A stretch of 64,000 nucleotides of DNA, from NCBI GenBank assembly GCA_039976075.1, contig JBDWFY010000013.1, forward strand, positions 496,001-560,000, in the 5' to 3' direction. This stretch comes from JBDWFY01 sp039976075 (GTDB lineage Bacteria; Pseudomonadota; Alphaproteobacteria; Rhizobiales; Stappiaceae). A program made the position numbers and the translations under genes. The notes beneath the pieces were generated by a model. The model worked only from the letters and a program-made list of their open reading frames with translations. It was not told the origin of the DNA and did no database searches. Positions 9,331 to 19,258 of this stretch are shown here, one piece after another (positions within the stretch are counted from its first letter, which is position 1; each line of letters starts with the position of its first letter).

Positions 9331-9486
9331 GGACAGCGCTACCGGATAGCAATTTGGTTGCAACCAGTGTGGGGAATTGAAGTTCCTCCCATTATTTCTG
9401 CAACCGCCTCAAGGAAACTCAGATTCAGGGCACTAGGATCAAAGATTTTCTTGAATTACGGACGGTTGCGCGGCATCGTCCTGTTC

Positions 9487-12402
9487 ATGACAGAGAGTGA
9501 TCCAAACCAACCGCTTAAATCCGGCGACCAGTTGTTTCTGGTCGACGGGTCTTCCTATATTTTCCGTGCCTATCACGCGCTCCCGCCGCTGACACGCAAG
9601 TCAGACGGCCTGCCTGTTGGGGCCGTGTCGGGCTTTTGCAACATGTTGTGGAAGTTGCTGCAGGAGGGAGATCCGACGCGTGCGGATGTGGTTCCAACCC
9701 ATCTGGCGGTGATTTTCGATCATTCTTCCAAAACGTTTCGCAATGAGATCTACGACCAGTACAAGGCCCACCGGCCGGATCCGCCCGAAGATTTGCGACC
9801 ACAATTCGGTGTGATTCGTGATGCGGTTCGGGCGTTCAATGTCAGCTCGATAGAGCAGCCTGGATGGGAAGCGGACGATCTGATCGCGACTTATGCGGTC
9901 CAGGCGTCGGATCTCGGCGCGGACGTCACGATTATTTCTTCAGACAAGGATCTGATGCAGTTGATCCGGCCTGGCGTGGCCATGGTCGATACGATGAAGA
10001 ATAAGCGCTTCGAGGCACCGGAAGTGGAAGAGAAATTCGGTGTTGGACCGGATCGCGTGATCGACGTGCAATCTCTTGCCGGGGATTCGGTGGATAATGT
10101 ACCGGGCGTTCCGGGTATCGGCATCAAGACAGCGGCGCAATTGATCAACGAATTCGGCGATCTGGAATCGCTGCTGAGCCGCGCCTCGGAAATCAAACAG
10201 AACAAGCGTCGCGAAAATCTGATCGAGTTTGCGGAGCAGGCACGCATCTCCTGCAAGCTGGTGACATTGTCCCAGGAGGTCCCGGTCGAAGTGCCGCTTG
10301 AAGAGACGGCGGTGCAGGATCTTGATGGCCCACAGGCTGTCGCCTTTCTCAAGGCGATGGAGTTCAGCACGCTGACCCGGCGCGTCGCTGAGCAGGCGGA
10401 GGTTGATCAGGCAGCAGTTGAGGCGGTTGAGCTGGCGATAAAAGGTTGGGAAGCACCGGAGAAAGCGGCGGAAGAAGAAGCGCGATCGGCAGGCGACCTG
10501 ACACCTGCATCCCTCGTGGCGCGAAACACCGCAGAGATTGCAAAGATACCGCTGGATGCGTCCGTCTATGAGACTGTAACCACGCTCGATCAGCTCAACG
10601 TCTGGATCGCTGAAGCGACAGAGCAAGGCCTGGTGGCGGTCGATACGGAAACCACGTCTCTGGACGCAATGCAGGCGGATTTGGTGGGGGTATCCCTGTC
10701 AGTCGTGCCCGGAAAGGCCTGTTACATTCCGCTGCAGCATGTTGATGGCGAAGGCGATCTGCTGGGTGGTGGCGGGTTGTGCGAAGGCCAGATCCCGCTC
10801 GGTGAAGCACTTGAAGCACTCAAGAGCCTGCTGGAAGACCCTTCCGTTCTGAAGATCGCGCAAAATCTGAAATATGACTGGCTCGTCCTGAAGCGGCACG
10901 GCATCGAGGTTGCACCCTTTGACGACACCATGCTGATTTCCTATGCGCTTGATGCGGGCAGAGGCGGCAATGGCATGGATGCGCTTTCAGAGCGCTGGCT
11001 GGGTCACAAACCGATCCCGTTCAAGGAAGTAGCGGGATCCGGCAAATCGATGATCACCTTTGACAAGGTGCCTATCGACAAAGCGACGGAATACGCCGCC
11101 GAAGATGCCGATGTGACCCTTAGACTTTGGAAAATTTTGAAACCGCGCCTGGTCGCGGATCGCGTCACCACCGTTTATGAAACGCTGGAGAGACCGCTGG
11201 TACCGGTGCTGGCACGCATGGAAAGTCGGGGTATCAGCGTCGACCGGCAAATGCTCTCCCGCCTGTCGGGTGACTTTGCCCAAGGCGCAGCGGCACTGGA
11301 ATCAGAAATTCATGAACTGGCCGGTGAGAGTTTCAATGTCGGTTCGCCAAAGCAGCTTGGCGAAATCCTGTTTGGAAAAATGGGTCTGCCCGGCGGCAAG
11401 AAAACCAAGACAGGCGCCTGGTCGACTTCCGCAACCGTGTTGGAAGATCTGGCGGCGGAAGGGCACACACTACCGTCAAAAATCGTTGCCTGGCGTCAGC
11501 TTTCCAAGCTGAAGTCTACCTACACGGACGCGTTGCCCGGCTTTATCAATCCGGAAACCAAGCGCGTGCACACCTCTTATGCACTTGCCTCAACGACAAC
11601 CGGCCGCCTGTCCTCATCGGATCCTAACCTGCAAAACATTCCGGTTCGAACAGCGGAAGGGCGGAAGATCCGGCAGGCGTTTGTCAGTCTACCGGGCACA
11701 AAGCTGTTGTCCGCTGACTACAGTCAGATCGAATTGCGCGTCCTTGCCCATATCGCCGATATTCCCCAACTGCGGCAGGCATTTGCCGATGGTCTTGATA
11801 TCCACGCCATGACGGCCTCGGAAATGTTTGGCGTGCCGATCGAAGGCATGGATCCGATGGTCAGGCGCCGGGCCAAGGCGATCAATTTCGGCATTATCTA
11901 TGGCATTTCTGCTTTCGGACTTGCCAACCAGCTCAGCATCGGGCGCGGCGAGGCCAGCGACTATATCAAGAAGTACTTCGAACGCTTCCCCGGCATCCGC
12001 GACTATATGGAGGAGACGAAAAAAGCGGCTCACCTGAACGGCTATGTCGAAACAATCTTCGGTCGCAAAGCCCATTACGAGGAGATCAACACCAAGAACC
12101 CCAACCACCGCGCTTTCTACGAACGCGCCGCCATCAACGCCCCCATCCAGGGCTCAGCTGCCGACATCATCCGCCGCGCGATGGTTCGCATGGACACTGT
12201 GCTGGCCAAAGCCAAACTCAGCGCTCTGATGTTGCTTCAGGTCCATGACGAATTGATTTTCGAAGTGCCGGATGCGGAAGTGGAAGAAACGATGGCCGTC
12301 GTCTCAAAAACCATGATCGATGCACCGATGCCTGCTATCAAGCTGCATGTACCGCTACAGGTGGATGCAAGAGCGGCGGAGAATTGGGACGAAGCGCATT
12401 AA
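9487..12402 (+). CDS. polA: DNA polymerase I
   Basis: Repair and Okazaki-fragment processing polymerase of 971 residues with all three domains. The 5'-3' exonuclease (about residues 15-290) starts LFLVDGSSYIFRAYHALPP. The 3'-5' proofreading domain keeps the acidic motif VAVDTETTSLD near residue 383. The polymerase domain has YSQIELRVLAHI near 744, RRRAKAINFGIIYGIS near 792 and LQVHDELIFEVP near 917. The ATG at 9487 places the family start a few residues before the first domain. The open frame reaches back to 9358, but those 43 residues do not look like PolA. It converges on the WG-repeat gene. Confidence 0.97.
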   Translation: MTESDPNQPLKSGDQLFLVDGSSYIFRAYHALPPLTRKSDGLPVGAVSGFCNMLWKLLQEGDPTRADVVPTHLAVIFDHSSKTFRNEIYDQYKAHRPDPPEDLRPQFGVIRDAVRAFNVSSIEQPGWEADDLIATYAVQASDLGADVTIISSDKDLMQLIRPGVAMVDTMKNKRFEAPEVEEKFGVGPDRVIDVQSLAGDSVDNVPGVPGIGIKTAAQLINEFGDLESLLSRASEIKQNKRRENLIEFAEQARISCKLVTLSQEVPVEVPLEETAVQDLDGPQAVAFLKAMEFSTLTRRVAEQAEVDQAAVEAVELAIKGWEAPEKAAEEEARSAGDLTPASLVARNTAEIAKIPLDASVYETVTTLDQLNVWIAEATEQGLVAVDTETTSLDAMQADLVGVSLSVVPGKACYIPLQHVDGEGDLLGGGGLCEGQIPLGEALEALKSLLEDPSVLKIAQNLKYDWLVLKRHGIEVAPFDDTMLISYALDAGRGGNGMDALSERWLGHKPIPFKEVAGSGKSMITFDKVPIDKATEYAAEDADVTLRLWKILKPRLVADRVTTVYETLERPLVPVLARMESRGISVDRQMLSRLSGDFAQGAAALESEIHELAGESFNVGSPKQLGEILFGKMGLPGGKKTKTGAWSTSATVLEDLAAEGHTLPSKIVAWRQLSKLKSTYTDALPGFINPETKRVHTSYALASTTTGRLSSSDPNLQNIPVRTAEGRKIRQAFVSLPGTKLLSADYSQIELRVLAHIADIPQLRQAFADGLDIHAMTASEMFGVPIEGMDPMVRRRAKAINFGIIYGISAFGLANQLSIGRGEASDYIKKYFERFPGIRDYMEETKKAAHLNGYVETIFGRKAHYEEINTKNPNHRAFYERAAINAPIQGSAADIIRRAMVRMDTVLAKAKLSALMLLQVHDELIFEVPDAEVEETMAVVSKTMIDAPMPAIKLHVPLQVDARAAENWDEAH

Positions 12403-12446
12403 CAGGAGTTAGGTGTGCTAAATGCCTTATAATTTTGGCAAACCCG

Positions 12447-14378
12447 TCAAAACCGGGTACCTCCGTTGGGCATAAATTTTGGTGGCGCATCGCGTTTTCC
12501 GAGGCCGTATTCTCTGAATGCTCGGTTCCAGAGAACGCTACTTTCGTATGGGTCGGCACTGAATGATCCCTGAATACGAGGCGGATTTATATAGACATTG
12601 TTTTCTGAGAATTTTTTTGTTGAAATATATATTTCGCAGGTAGGATAATCGCGCTCTATTCCATCTGGTCCAATAGGGCACCACAATCTCTTTTTATCGT
12701 TAGCCACCCACGCAACTCCATTTAGGAAACATGTTACTGCGCGATAGTTCGGTGCAAGGACAACGTCTCCGTTTTCTCCTTTGATTCCCCATAAATTACC
12801 GGATTGAAAAACGAAACTCCCGCTTCCGCACCTTAGAGCATCTGAGCGGTTCTCCTCAGCTGGTGAAATCGTCGGCCTTTTTCGCTCTTCAGAAGCGACT
12901 TTTTCTTCTGCTCTTCCATATGGATCGATCCAGAGAGGTTCCTTATCCATCACGACCAGAAAAACATCATATTTCTTGGTTCTGTTAATCTGCCGATAGA
13001 TTGGCGGCAAGGTAACTTGGCCTTGGGAGTCAATTAGTCCGTACTTGCGATCAAGTCCGATTATTGCATAACCGTTTCGGAAATCGGATATGTAGTCGTA
13101 GATAGGGTAGGCAAGTAGTTTCCCGTCAGGTTTTACTATCCCCTTTTTATTTCCGAGTCTGAGTTTGATGGAAGACTGGCAATCCGGTCGCTGTTTGTCC
13201 TTTTCCACATATTCCTGAGCCAGATGAGTATTGGATACTGTGCCAACGTGATCTAGCAGTAAGCCTGCTACAATTGGACCATCGCTGGTTTCTAGCTGAT
13301 ATTTTCCTGATTTTAACAAGATCGTCAGACCCTGAGGGCAGTGCCACATTATTCTGCCTTCAAGTTGGTCGGGTATTTTCTGCCAGTTCTTGTCGAAACT
13401 GACCCACCGATCAATCCAAAAGGCTCTTGCAGAAAAGGGAGCGGCCGCCGGTTCAAACTCTTTAAACCAAGATTTGGAAAGAGGGACGCCGGCTGCGTCA
13501 ATCAGAGTTAACCGTGTGCCGGAACGGGCGATGAAATATCCATCTTTGTTGAATGTCAGGTTGTCATACTTTGGTGGAACGACGACCTTGCCATGCTTAT
13601 TAAGCGCTCCTGCCCTCCCATTGCTGCTGACGATCGGGATGTAATCTCCGAGGGAATTTCTTTCATCTGAGAACTGCGGCTTAAGCGCCCACTTTCCATC
13701 GATGTCCAACAAACGGTATTTTCCATCGCTTTCTGGATCGGGAACCGCCCATCTGAGTTGACTTCGATTACTTCCAACTTTGTCACCAAGGTCGAAAAGA
13801 TCCGAAATCAAACCGTTTTCGCGATCATAAACCTGCCAATGATTGCTGTTGAAACCACGTGGATGAATAGCTCTTGGTCCTGGCACATTCGGGTAAAACC
13901 TGCTGGCTGGGAACACCCTACTGGCACCTTCAATAAAACGGCTTGCTACTTCACCGTGCCGTATAAGGAAAAAGTCCTTGGTAATAACCACCGCTCTAGC
14001 GAATTTCGGCTCAAGTACGAAGCTGCCGTTCTGATCGATTAGCCCTGCTTTTCGGTTTACTATGACTTCGGCAAGACCATGCTTAAAACCCCCGCTCAAT
14101 TCAAACTTCGGTTGGATGACAACCATGCCGTTTCTGTCGATGAATCCATAACGACCATTGATCTGAACGAGGGCCAAACCTTCGCTGAACGGAAAAACCC
14201 TCTCGAATCTGTTGCCGATGACCCAATTGCCTGAATTGCGATCTATGAAACCGCATAGATGAAAAGCGCCTGTGCATTTCGGGACCAATTTCGTCTGCGC
14301 AGCTTGTGCCCAAGCATCCGTCGCATGCAAAAATACCAGAAACAGGTTCAGCGAAATAAACTTTAAAATTGCCGACAT
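12447..14378 (-). CDS. secreted WG-repeat protein
   Basis: Protein of 643 residues with a signal peptide ending near LHATDAWAQA. It is built from WG-type repeats that recur through its length, for example YGFIDRNGMVVIQPKF, AGLIDQNGSFVLEPKF, AGALNKHGKVVVPPKY and YGLIDSQGQVTLPPIY. WG repeats form beta-structured units; their function is not defined. The last section has several Cys residues that may form disulfides in the periplasm. I prefer the ATG at 14378, which gives a clean signal peptide; another ATG lies at 14393. The DNA is visibly more AT-rich than the polA sequence beside it, which suggests later acquisition. Confidence 0.85.
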   Translation of the reverse strand: MSAILKFISLNLFLVFLHATDAWAQAAQTKLVPKCTGAFHLCGFIDRNSGNWVIGNRFERVFPFSEGLALVQINGRYGFIDRNGMVVIQPKFELSGGFKHGLAEVIVNRKAGLIDQNGSFVLEPKFARAVVITKDFFLIRHGEVASRFIEGASRVFPASRFYPNVPGPRAIHPRGFNSNHWQVYDRENGLISDLFDLGDKVGSNRSQLRWAVPDPESDGKYRLLDIDGKWALKPQFSDERNSLGDYIPIVSSNGRAGALNKHGKVVVPPKYDNLTFNKDGYFIARSGTRLTLIDAAGVPLSKSWFKEFEPAAAPFSARAFWIDRWVSFDKNWQKIPDQLEGRIMWHCPQGLTILLKSGKYQLETSDGPIVAGLLLDHVGTVSNTHLAQEYVEKDKQRPDCQSSIKLRLGNKKGIVKPDGKLLAYPIYDYISDFRNGYAIIGLDRKYGLIDSQGQVTLPPIYRQINRTKKYDVFLVVMDKEPLWIDPYGRAEEKVASEERKRPTISPAEENRSDALRCGSGSFVFQSGNLWGIKGENGDVVLAPNYRAVTCFLNGVAWVANDKKRLWCPIGPDGIERDYPTCEIYISTKKFSENNVYINPPRIQGSFSADPYESSVLWNRAFREYGLGKRDAPPKFMPNGGTRF

Positions 14379-14470
14379 AATAATCTCAACCAAATTTAGA
14401 ATTTGTGGGTGAGATCTAACGCATATTCCGATTTAAGAAAACCGGATGCGCGGATTTGAGCCTGGTAACC

Positions 14471-15301
14471 TCAATTCTTCTCGTAACGCACATAAGCAAA
14501 TCGTTTCCCATCGGGTGCCCAGTTGGGCACGTTGATGGAGCCTTGCCCGCCGTTGAAACGTGCAACTGTGCGTGCCTGTCCACCCTCGGCAGGCATCAGT
14601 TTAAGCTCGACGTTTTTGTTGCGCGGATGTCCCTCAACGTCTGATGGATAGGCAAGATAGAGAACAACGTCTCCGGTGGGAGAGGGGTGCGGAAACCAGT
14701 TTACGGAAGCGTCATCCGTCATCTGTTCCAGACCGGTGCCATCGGTCCGCATGCGCCACAGATCCGGTGTTTTTCCATGATGATCGGAATTGAACCAGAT
14801 CCAATTTCCGTCCGGCGTGTAGTCTGGTCCGTCCCGATGTCCGGGGCCGAAAGTCAGCTGCGTTTCATCCCCTCCATCGATACCGATTGTGAAAATATTG
14901 AAGACGCCGTCGCGTCGAGCCGTATAGGCCAGTGTCTGCCCATCAGGCGACCATCCATGCCAGTAGGACGGTGTCTTTTCAGTGATCCGTTTCGGTGTGC
15001 CTCCCTCGATGGGCACCGTATAAATGCACGACCCACCATCCGCACCATTGTCGCTAATCACCAGTGTTTTTCCATCAGGTGAGATCCCATGATCATTGTT
15101 GCATCTGGTCATGTCACCGGTGTCGATTTGATGAAGCTGTCCGTCTCCGTTGAGATCCAATCGATAAATCAACCCGTTGCCATTCAGCACGAGATAGGAG
15201 CCACACACCGACCAGTTTGGTGCCTCTATGAGGTCGTCAGTCGCAATGACGACCTCTTCCTTTCCTGTTGCCAGAGTATAGAGGACCACTGAACTCTTCA
15301 T
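14471..15301 (-). CDS. TolB/PD40 beta-propeller-like protein
   Basis: Protein of 276 residues made of PD40 repeats, with units such as GISPDGKTLVISD, GWSPDGQTLAYTA, DYTPDGNWIWFNSD and NWAPDGKRFAYVR. No signal peptide is visible from the chosen start, so unlike TolB it should stay in the cytoplasm. I chose the ATG at 15301 because AAAGGA lies about 7 bases upstream; the frame is open to 15355. It is 84 bp downstream of an AraC regulator on the same strand and may be controlled by it. The ligand or partner is unknown. Confidence 0.8.
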   Translation of the reverse strand: MKSSVVLYTLATGKEEVVIATDDLIEAPNWSVCGSYLVLNGNGLIYRLDLNGDGQLHQIDTGDMTRCNNDHGISPDGKTLVISDNGADGGSCIYTVPIEGGTPKRITEKTPSYWHGWSPDGQTLAYTARRDGVFNIFTIGIDGGDETQLTFGPGHRDGPDYTPDGNWIWFNSDHHGKTPDLWRMRTDGTGLEQMTDDASVNWFPHPSPTGDVVLYLAYPSDVEGHPRNKNVELKLMPAEGGQARTVARFNGGQGSINVPNWAPDGKRFAYVRYEKN

Positions 15302-15385
15302 ATGAAATCCTTTCAGGACATCGTTGCGGTCTAATGCCTTTGGTGCAAAGGCCACAGCAGATCATGTTTGGACCCGCATCAGCGC

Positions 15386-16330
15386 TCATTGCGGTATGTG
15401 CGCCTGCCGACGATAGGTCGCTGGGGCGTGTGTGTGATGTTTCTTGAATACGCGACTGAACGCCGCTTCGGATTGATACCCGACTTTCTCGGCAATTTCG
15501 ATGATGGCATCATCTGAGTTTACCAATTCTTCGCGCGCCACCTGCATGCGCCAATGCGTGATGTAGTTGAGCGGGGTCATTGTCATGAGTTGCGAAAACC
15601 TGGTTGAAAAGGCCGTGCGTGACATTCCTGCCAGCGAGGCCAGTTTTTCGAGCGTCCATGGATGCCCCGGCTCCCGATGAACGGCACTCAGAGATTTGGA
15701 GAGGCTGGGATCTGCGAATCCGGCCAGGACAGGGGTGCCGGGATCAATATTTTCCAAATATGTTCGCAGCGCCTGAGCGAAAATGATTTCGGATAGCTTG
15801 AGAGCAATCAGATCGCTTCCCATTTTCCCCCGGCCGGCCTCGTGACCGATTACCTTCAGCGTACTTTCCATCCAAAGTCCGGCTTGTTCCCCATAATTCT
15901 TGATGTGGATATGGGATGGAAGGGCGTCAATGAGCAGGTGATGTGCGTCATTGCTGAAAGCAAAATGCCCGCATACCAGTTGCGTCTCGTGATCAGTACC
16001 ATAGTCGCCGTAAACCAGGGCACCGCTTCCGGTGAAACCTGACTTTTCGATAACCCGGTCAAGCTGAACGGCCTGATGTTCAGTTTTCGGGTCGCAATAC
16101 AAAGTGTGTGCCGCACCGCGCATGATGATGATCAGATCGCCCTGTTCCAGCAGGACGGGTGCTTCCTCGCTACTGATACGAACCAGGCAGCGCCCCTTAT
16201 GTGCAAAATGAAATCGCGCCACCCGATGAAAAGACGGCACGCGAATGCTCCACGGTGAAGTGAACGATGTCCGAAAATACAGGGTGCCGGACAATCTCAT
16301 CCTGGAAAGAATATCGCTCAGAAAATCCAT
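15386..16330 (-). CDS. AraC-family transcriptional regulator with N-terminal cupin
   Basis: Regulator of 314 residues. Residues 5-185 look like a cupin-type ligand domain, with RFHFAHKGRCLVRI and QGDLIIIMRGAAHTLY. The C-terminal 100 residues are a double AraC helix-turn-helix, ending in the signature IAEKVGYQSEAAFSRVFKKHH. Proteins with this layout usually control a neighbouring catabolic or detoxifying gene. The neighbours are the PD40 gene downstream and the divergent DUF4142 gene across 183 bp. The inducer is unknown. Confidence 0.88.
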   Translation of the reverse strand: MDFLSDILSRMRLSGTLYFRTSFTSPWSIRVPSFHRVARFHFAHKGRCLVRISSEEAPVLLEQGDLIIIMRGAAHTLYCDPKTEHQAVQLDRVIEKSGFTGSGALVYGDYGTDHETQLVCGHFAFSNDAHHLLIDALPSHIHIKNYGEQAGLWMESTLKVIGHEAGRGKMGSDLIALKLSEIIFAQALRTYLENIDPGTPVLAGFADPSLSKSLSAVHREPGHPWTLEKLASLAGMSRTAFSTRFSQLMTMTPLNYITHWRMQVAREELVNSDDAIIEIAEKVGYQSEAAFSRVFKKHHTHAPATYRRQAHIPQ

Positions 16331-16513
16331 ATCAGCTCACAATCTTGATGAGCAACATTATCGCATAGTTCGATAAATTCAAACAATCCGTACGATCGAG
16401 CAAGAAATCTGGACTTTCTGTCATTCATCAATTGGGAAGTATTGTGTTCAATGACTTTAGCAGGTCGGGATCTCCGGTGTGCAGATTAACGTCTTCAACG
16501 AAGGGAAACGGAA

Positions 16514-17044
16514 ATGAAGGTCAACAGATTGCTCCTGGTCGCTGGTATGGCGATATCACTATTTTCTTCCAACGCGCTGGCACAATCACCCTCAGATCTC
16601 AACGATCTTGAGATCGCACATGTTGCGTATGTGGCCGACAATATCGACATCCGCTATGCACATTTGGCATTAGCCATATCAAAAAACCCCGATATCCATG
16701 AATTTGCCGAGGCGATGATCAATGACCATACGGCGGTCAACGAACAGGCGCTCGCCTTGCTGGCAAAGTTGGGTGCGGATCCTCAGGACAATTTTCTCAG
16801 TCAAAGTCTTCAGGAAAATGCTGAGAAACTTGTTGATGAGATGAGCAAGTTACGTGGTGCCGAATTCGACAAACGCTACGCTGAAAATGAGCTCGCCTAC
16901 CACAAAGCCGTCAATGATCTGGTGGAAAATGCGTTCATTCCCAATATCGAAAATGCGGAAGTGAAAGAATTGTTCGAGACGGGTCTAGGTATATTCAAGG
17001 CCCATGAAGGGCATGCGGAAATGATGGTAAAATCGTTGAATTAA
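16514..17044 (+). CDS. DUF4142 family secreted protein
   Basis: Protein of 176 residues with a signal peptide (cleavage probable after SSNALA) and an all-helical ferritin-like DUF4142 domain. The typical stretch is EFAEAMINDHTAVNEQALAL near residue 65, with conserved His residues. The family is periplasmic or outer-membrane and of unknown function, sometimes linked to stress. The start has a good GGGAAACGGAA leader. An inverted repeat lies behind the gene at 17062-17092. Confidence 0.85.
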   Translation: MKVNRLLLVAGMAISLFSSNALAQSPSDLNDLEIAHVAYVADNIDIRYAHLALAISKNPDIHEFAEAMINDHTAVNEQALALLAKLGADPQDNFLSQSLQENAEKLVDEMSKLRGAEFDKRYAENELAYHKAVNDLVENAFIPNIENAEVKELFETGLGIFKAHEGHAEMMVKSLN

Positions 17045-17061
17045 CGCCCGGCAACCTCAGG

Positions 17062-17092
17062 GGCCGGTAAGGTGAAAACAACTTTACCGGCC
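17062..17092. terminator. stem-loop between convergent DUF4142 and pyrF genes
   Basis: GGCCGGTAA pairs with TTACCGGCC, and three more pairs (one a G-T) extend the stem to 12 bp around GAAAACA. Neither side has a long T-run, so it may be a factor-assisted or bidirectional terminator. Confidence 0.55.
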
Positions 17093-17151
17093 GCCTCCGT
17101 GATTGATTTTCCAGACGACAGAAACCGCATACCCGAAGTCTTTTGCGCGGA

Positions 17152-17859
17152 TCACAGCGCCGCTTCGATCTCTCCAACAACCCGTGCTGCTGCAGCACCG
17201 GGATTGTTTGCCTGAGTGATGGGCCTTCCTACCACCAGGTAATCAGCACCCGCACGGATGGCATCTCCGGGCGTTGCGACGCGTTTCTGATCGCCGATCT
17301 CGCTTCCGGCTGGGCGGATGCCCGGTGTGACCAGCACCATGTCCGGACCTGCAAGTTCTCTCAGCGCGCTGACTTCGGGTGCCGCACAAACGATGCCGCC
17401 CATGCCTGCAGCCCTTGCGCCGACGCAGCGTGACTTCACGAGATCATCGACCTTGGTTGAATAACCGGCAGCGGCAAGATCTTCATCATCCATGGAGGTG
17501 AGAACGGTGACGCCAAGCAGGCACATGGACGCATTGCCGCGCGCATGAACCGCAGCGCGCATGGTTTTGGGATAGGCGTGGATCGTTACGAACGTAACGC
17601 CCATTCGGGCGATATTTTCGACGGCTTTTTCGATTGTATTGTCGATATCCAGAAGTTTTACATCCAGAAAGACTTTGTGTCCCTCCTTCGCCAGCTCCTG
17701 TGCGAAGGCAAGCCCGCCGGCGAACTGGAGCTGCATCCCCACTTTATATACCCCGACACTATCGTGTGTTTCGGCTACAATTGAGCGTGCTTCAGCAACT
17801 GTCGGTACATCCAGCGGCAGGATCAGCCGGTCTTTGGCGGACTGGGGTGCAAAATTCAT
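17152..17859 (-). CDS. pyrF: orotidine 5'-phosphate decarboxylase
   Basis: Last step of UMP synthesis: decarboxylation of OMP. The 235-residue TIM-barrel protein carries LILPLDVPTVAEA at the start and the catalytic KVFLDVKLLDIDNT near residue 60 (D-x-K-x-x-D). The phosphate-binding end is LVTPGIRPAG and DYLVVGRPI. I chose the ATG at 17859 because the ribosome-binding site GGAGG lies a few bases upstream; an in-frame ATG at 17889 lacks one. It stands alone, facing away from the his operon. Confidence 0.96.
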   Translation of the reverse strand: MNFAPQSAKDRLILPLDVPTVAEARSIVAETHDSVGVYKVGMQLQFAGGLAFAQELAKEGHKVFLDVKLLDIDNTIEKAVENIARMGVTFVTIHAYPKTMRAAVHARGNASMCLLGVTVLTSMDDEDLAAAGYSTKVDDLVKSRCVGARAAGMGGIVCAAPEVSALRELAGPDMVLVTPGIRPAGSEIGDQKRVATPGDAIRAGADYLVVGRPITQANNPGAAAARVVGEIEAAL

Positions 17860-18098
17860 CGGTAGAGCCTCCTGCGTGACAGCTGACAATGACTATCATC
17901 CTTGTGCACCGGTAGCGAGACTGGATACAGGCATTACACAACTCTTTGTTGGCCTTCGGCTGGCTGTTTGGTGTTTCTTTCCCGGTAAGTGCCTGTTAAA
18001 ACGGCGCGTCGGGACACGCTGTTTGATGGATCTGGACAAGGATCTGCAGACTTCGTGCTGAAGAATGAGAAGCACCACGGGCAGAACTGGAAGCAGCA

Positions 18099-18692
18099 AT
18101 GCGTCAGGCGAGCATAACGCGGAAGACCAAAGAGACGGAAATCGACCTTACCGTATCCCTGGATGGCACGGGCGCCTACCAGGTGACGACCGGCATTGGT
18201 TTTCTCGATCACATGCTTGAACAGTTGTCGCGCCATTCACTGATCGACATGACCATAAAAGCCAACGGCGACACACATATCGATTTTCACCATACGGCCG
18301 AAGATGTCGGTATTGCGCTTGGACAGGCGCTCAAACAGGCATTGGGTGACCTGACGGGTATCAATCGCTATGCCGATGTACATCTGGCGATGGACGAAGC
18401 GTTGACCCGCTGTGCAATTGATGTATCAGGCCGTCCTTTTCTTGTCTGGCAGGTCGAGTTTCCCAACCAGAAGGTCGGTGATTTTGATACGGAATTGTTT
18501 CAGGAATTTTTCCAGGCTCTCGCCATGAATGCCGGTATCACGCTCCACATCACCAATCTTCACGGCTCCAACGGACACCATATTGCCGAAACGTGCTTCA
18601 AGGCAGTTGCGCGGTGTTTGCGGCAGGCAATAGCCGTTGATCCCCGGCAGCAGGACAGAATTCCAACGACTAAAGGTCAGTTGGGGGGCTAG
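18099..18692 (+). CDS. hisB: imidazoleglycerol-phosphate dehydratase
   Basis: Sixth step of histidine synthesis. The 197-residue protein is the monofunctional form, without the phosphatase domain found in enterobacteria. Metal-binding repeats are visible as DFHHTAEDVGIALGQA near residue 66 and HGSNGHHIAETCFKA near residue 150. It opens a compact cluster: hisB, DUF2628, hisH, DUF1330, hisA, hisF, hisE and coaA. Confidence 0.97.
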   Translation: MRQASITRKTKETEIDLTVSLDGTGAYQVTTGIGFLDHMLEQLSRHSLIDMTIKANGDTHIDFHHTAEDVGIALGQALKQALGDLTGINRYADVHLAMDEALTRCAIDVSGRPFLVWQVEFPNQKVGDFDTELFQEFFQALAMNAGITLHITNLHGSNGHHIAETCFKAVARCLRQAIAVDPRQQDRIPTTKGQLGG

Positions 18693-18700
18693 GACGCGCT

Positions 18701-19258
18701 ATGGCGATTTATTCGGTTCTTGTTCCGCCCACCTCCGGAGATGCTCTTAAGGATTCCGGTAACGTGACTTTTATTCGAGATGGGTTCTCATGGGGCGCAC
18801 TGCTCATTCCGATCCTTTGGATTTTATGGAATCGTATGTGGTGGGTTTTTTTGGGCTATCTGGCAATTGCAGTCGCGCTTGAAACGGGTGCCTATTTCAT
18901 TCCCGGCCTGGCGCCTGGCATTGTGGCAACGTGTTTCGGGCTCTTGTTTGCATTTGAAGCGAACGAACTCAAGCGCTGGTCTCTGGAGAGAAAGGGCTGG
19001 CACTTTGCGGGCGTTGTGGCCGGATCAAACCTCGACGAGTGCGAGGCGCGGTTCTTTTCCACCTGGAACACGGCAGGCCAGGGAGAGGCAAGGAGATCAG
19101 TTTCAACCTCCGCGACAGACCCTGCGATGGCTCCCACAATGGCTCCGATGGCGACCCCCGCAACAGCATTGAAAATTCCTGCCCTTGGGTCACGCCGGAT
19201 GCATTCCGGCGATGACGAGGTGATTGGATTGTTTCCCACACCAGAGACCACACGATGA
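18701..19258 (+). CDS. DUF2628 membrane protein in the his operon
   Basis: Protein of 185 residues. Two or three hydrophobic helices fill residues 27-85 (GALLIPILWILWNRMWWVFL and LAPGIVATCFGLLFAF). The domain ends near GSNLDECEARFF. The remaining 60 residues are low-complexity, with a Met-Ala-Pro-Thr stretch. It starts 8 bp after hisB and overlaps hisH by 4 bp, so it is translated with the operon. A DUF2628 gene at this place is, from memory, conserved in rhizobia; why it sits in a histidine operon is unknown. Confidence 0.85.
   Translation: MAIYSVLVPPTSGDALKDSGNVTFIRDGFSWGALLIPILWILWNRMWWVFLGYLAIAVALETGAYFIPGLAPGIVATCFGLLFAFEANELKRWSLERKGWHFAGVVAGSNLDECEARFFSTWNTAGQGEARRSVSTSATDPAMAPTMAPMATPATALKIPALGSRRMHSGDDEVIGLFPTPETTR

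Noticed and set aside
9940..10626. A 228-residue antisense frame inside polA.
   Set aside because: It lies within a complete three-domain PolA, has no family pattern and is a usual by-product of GC-rich coding DNA.
17890..18098. A histidine-type leader peptide or attenuator before hisB.
   Set aside because: No run of His codons and no terminator-antiterminator pair is visible in this gap.
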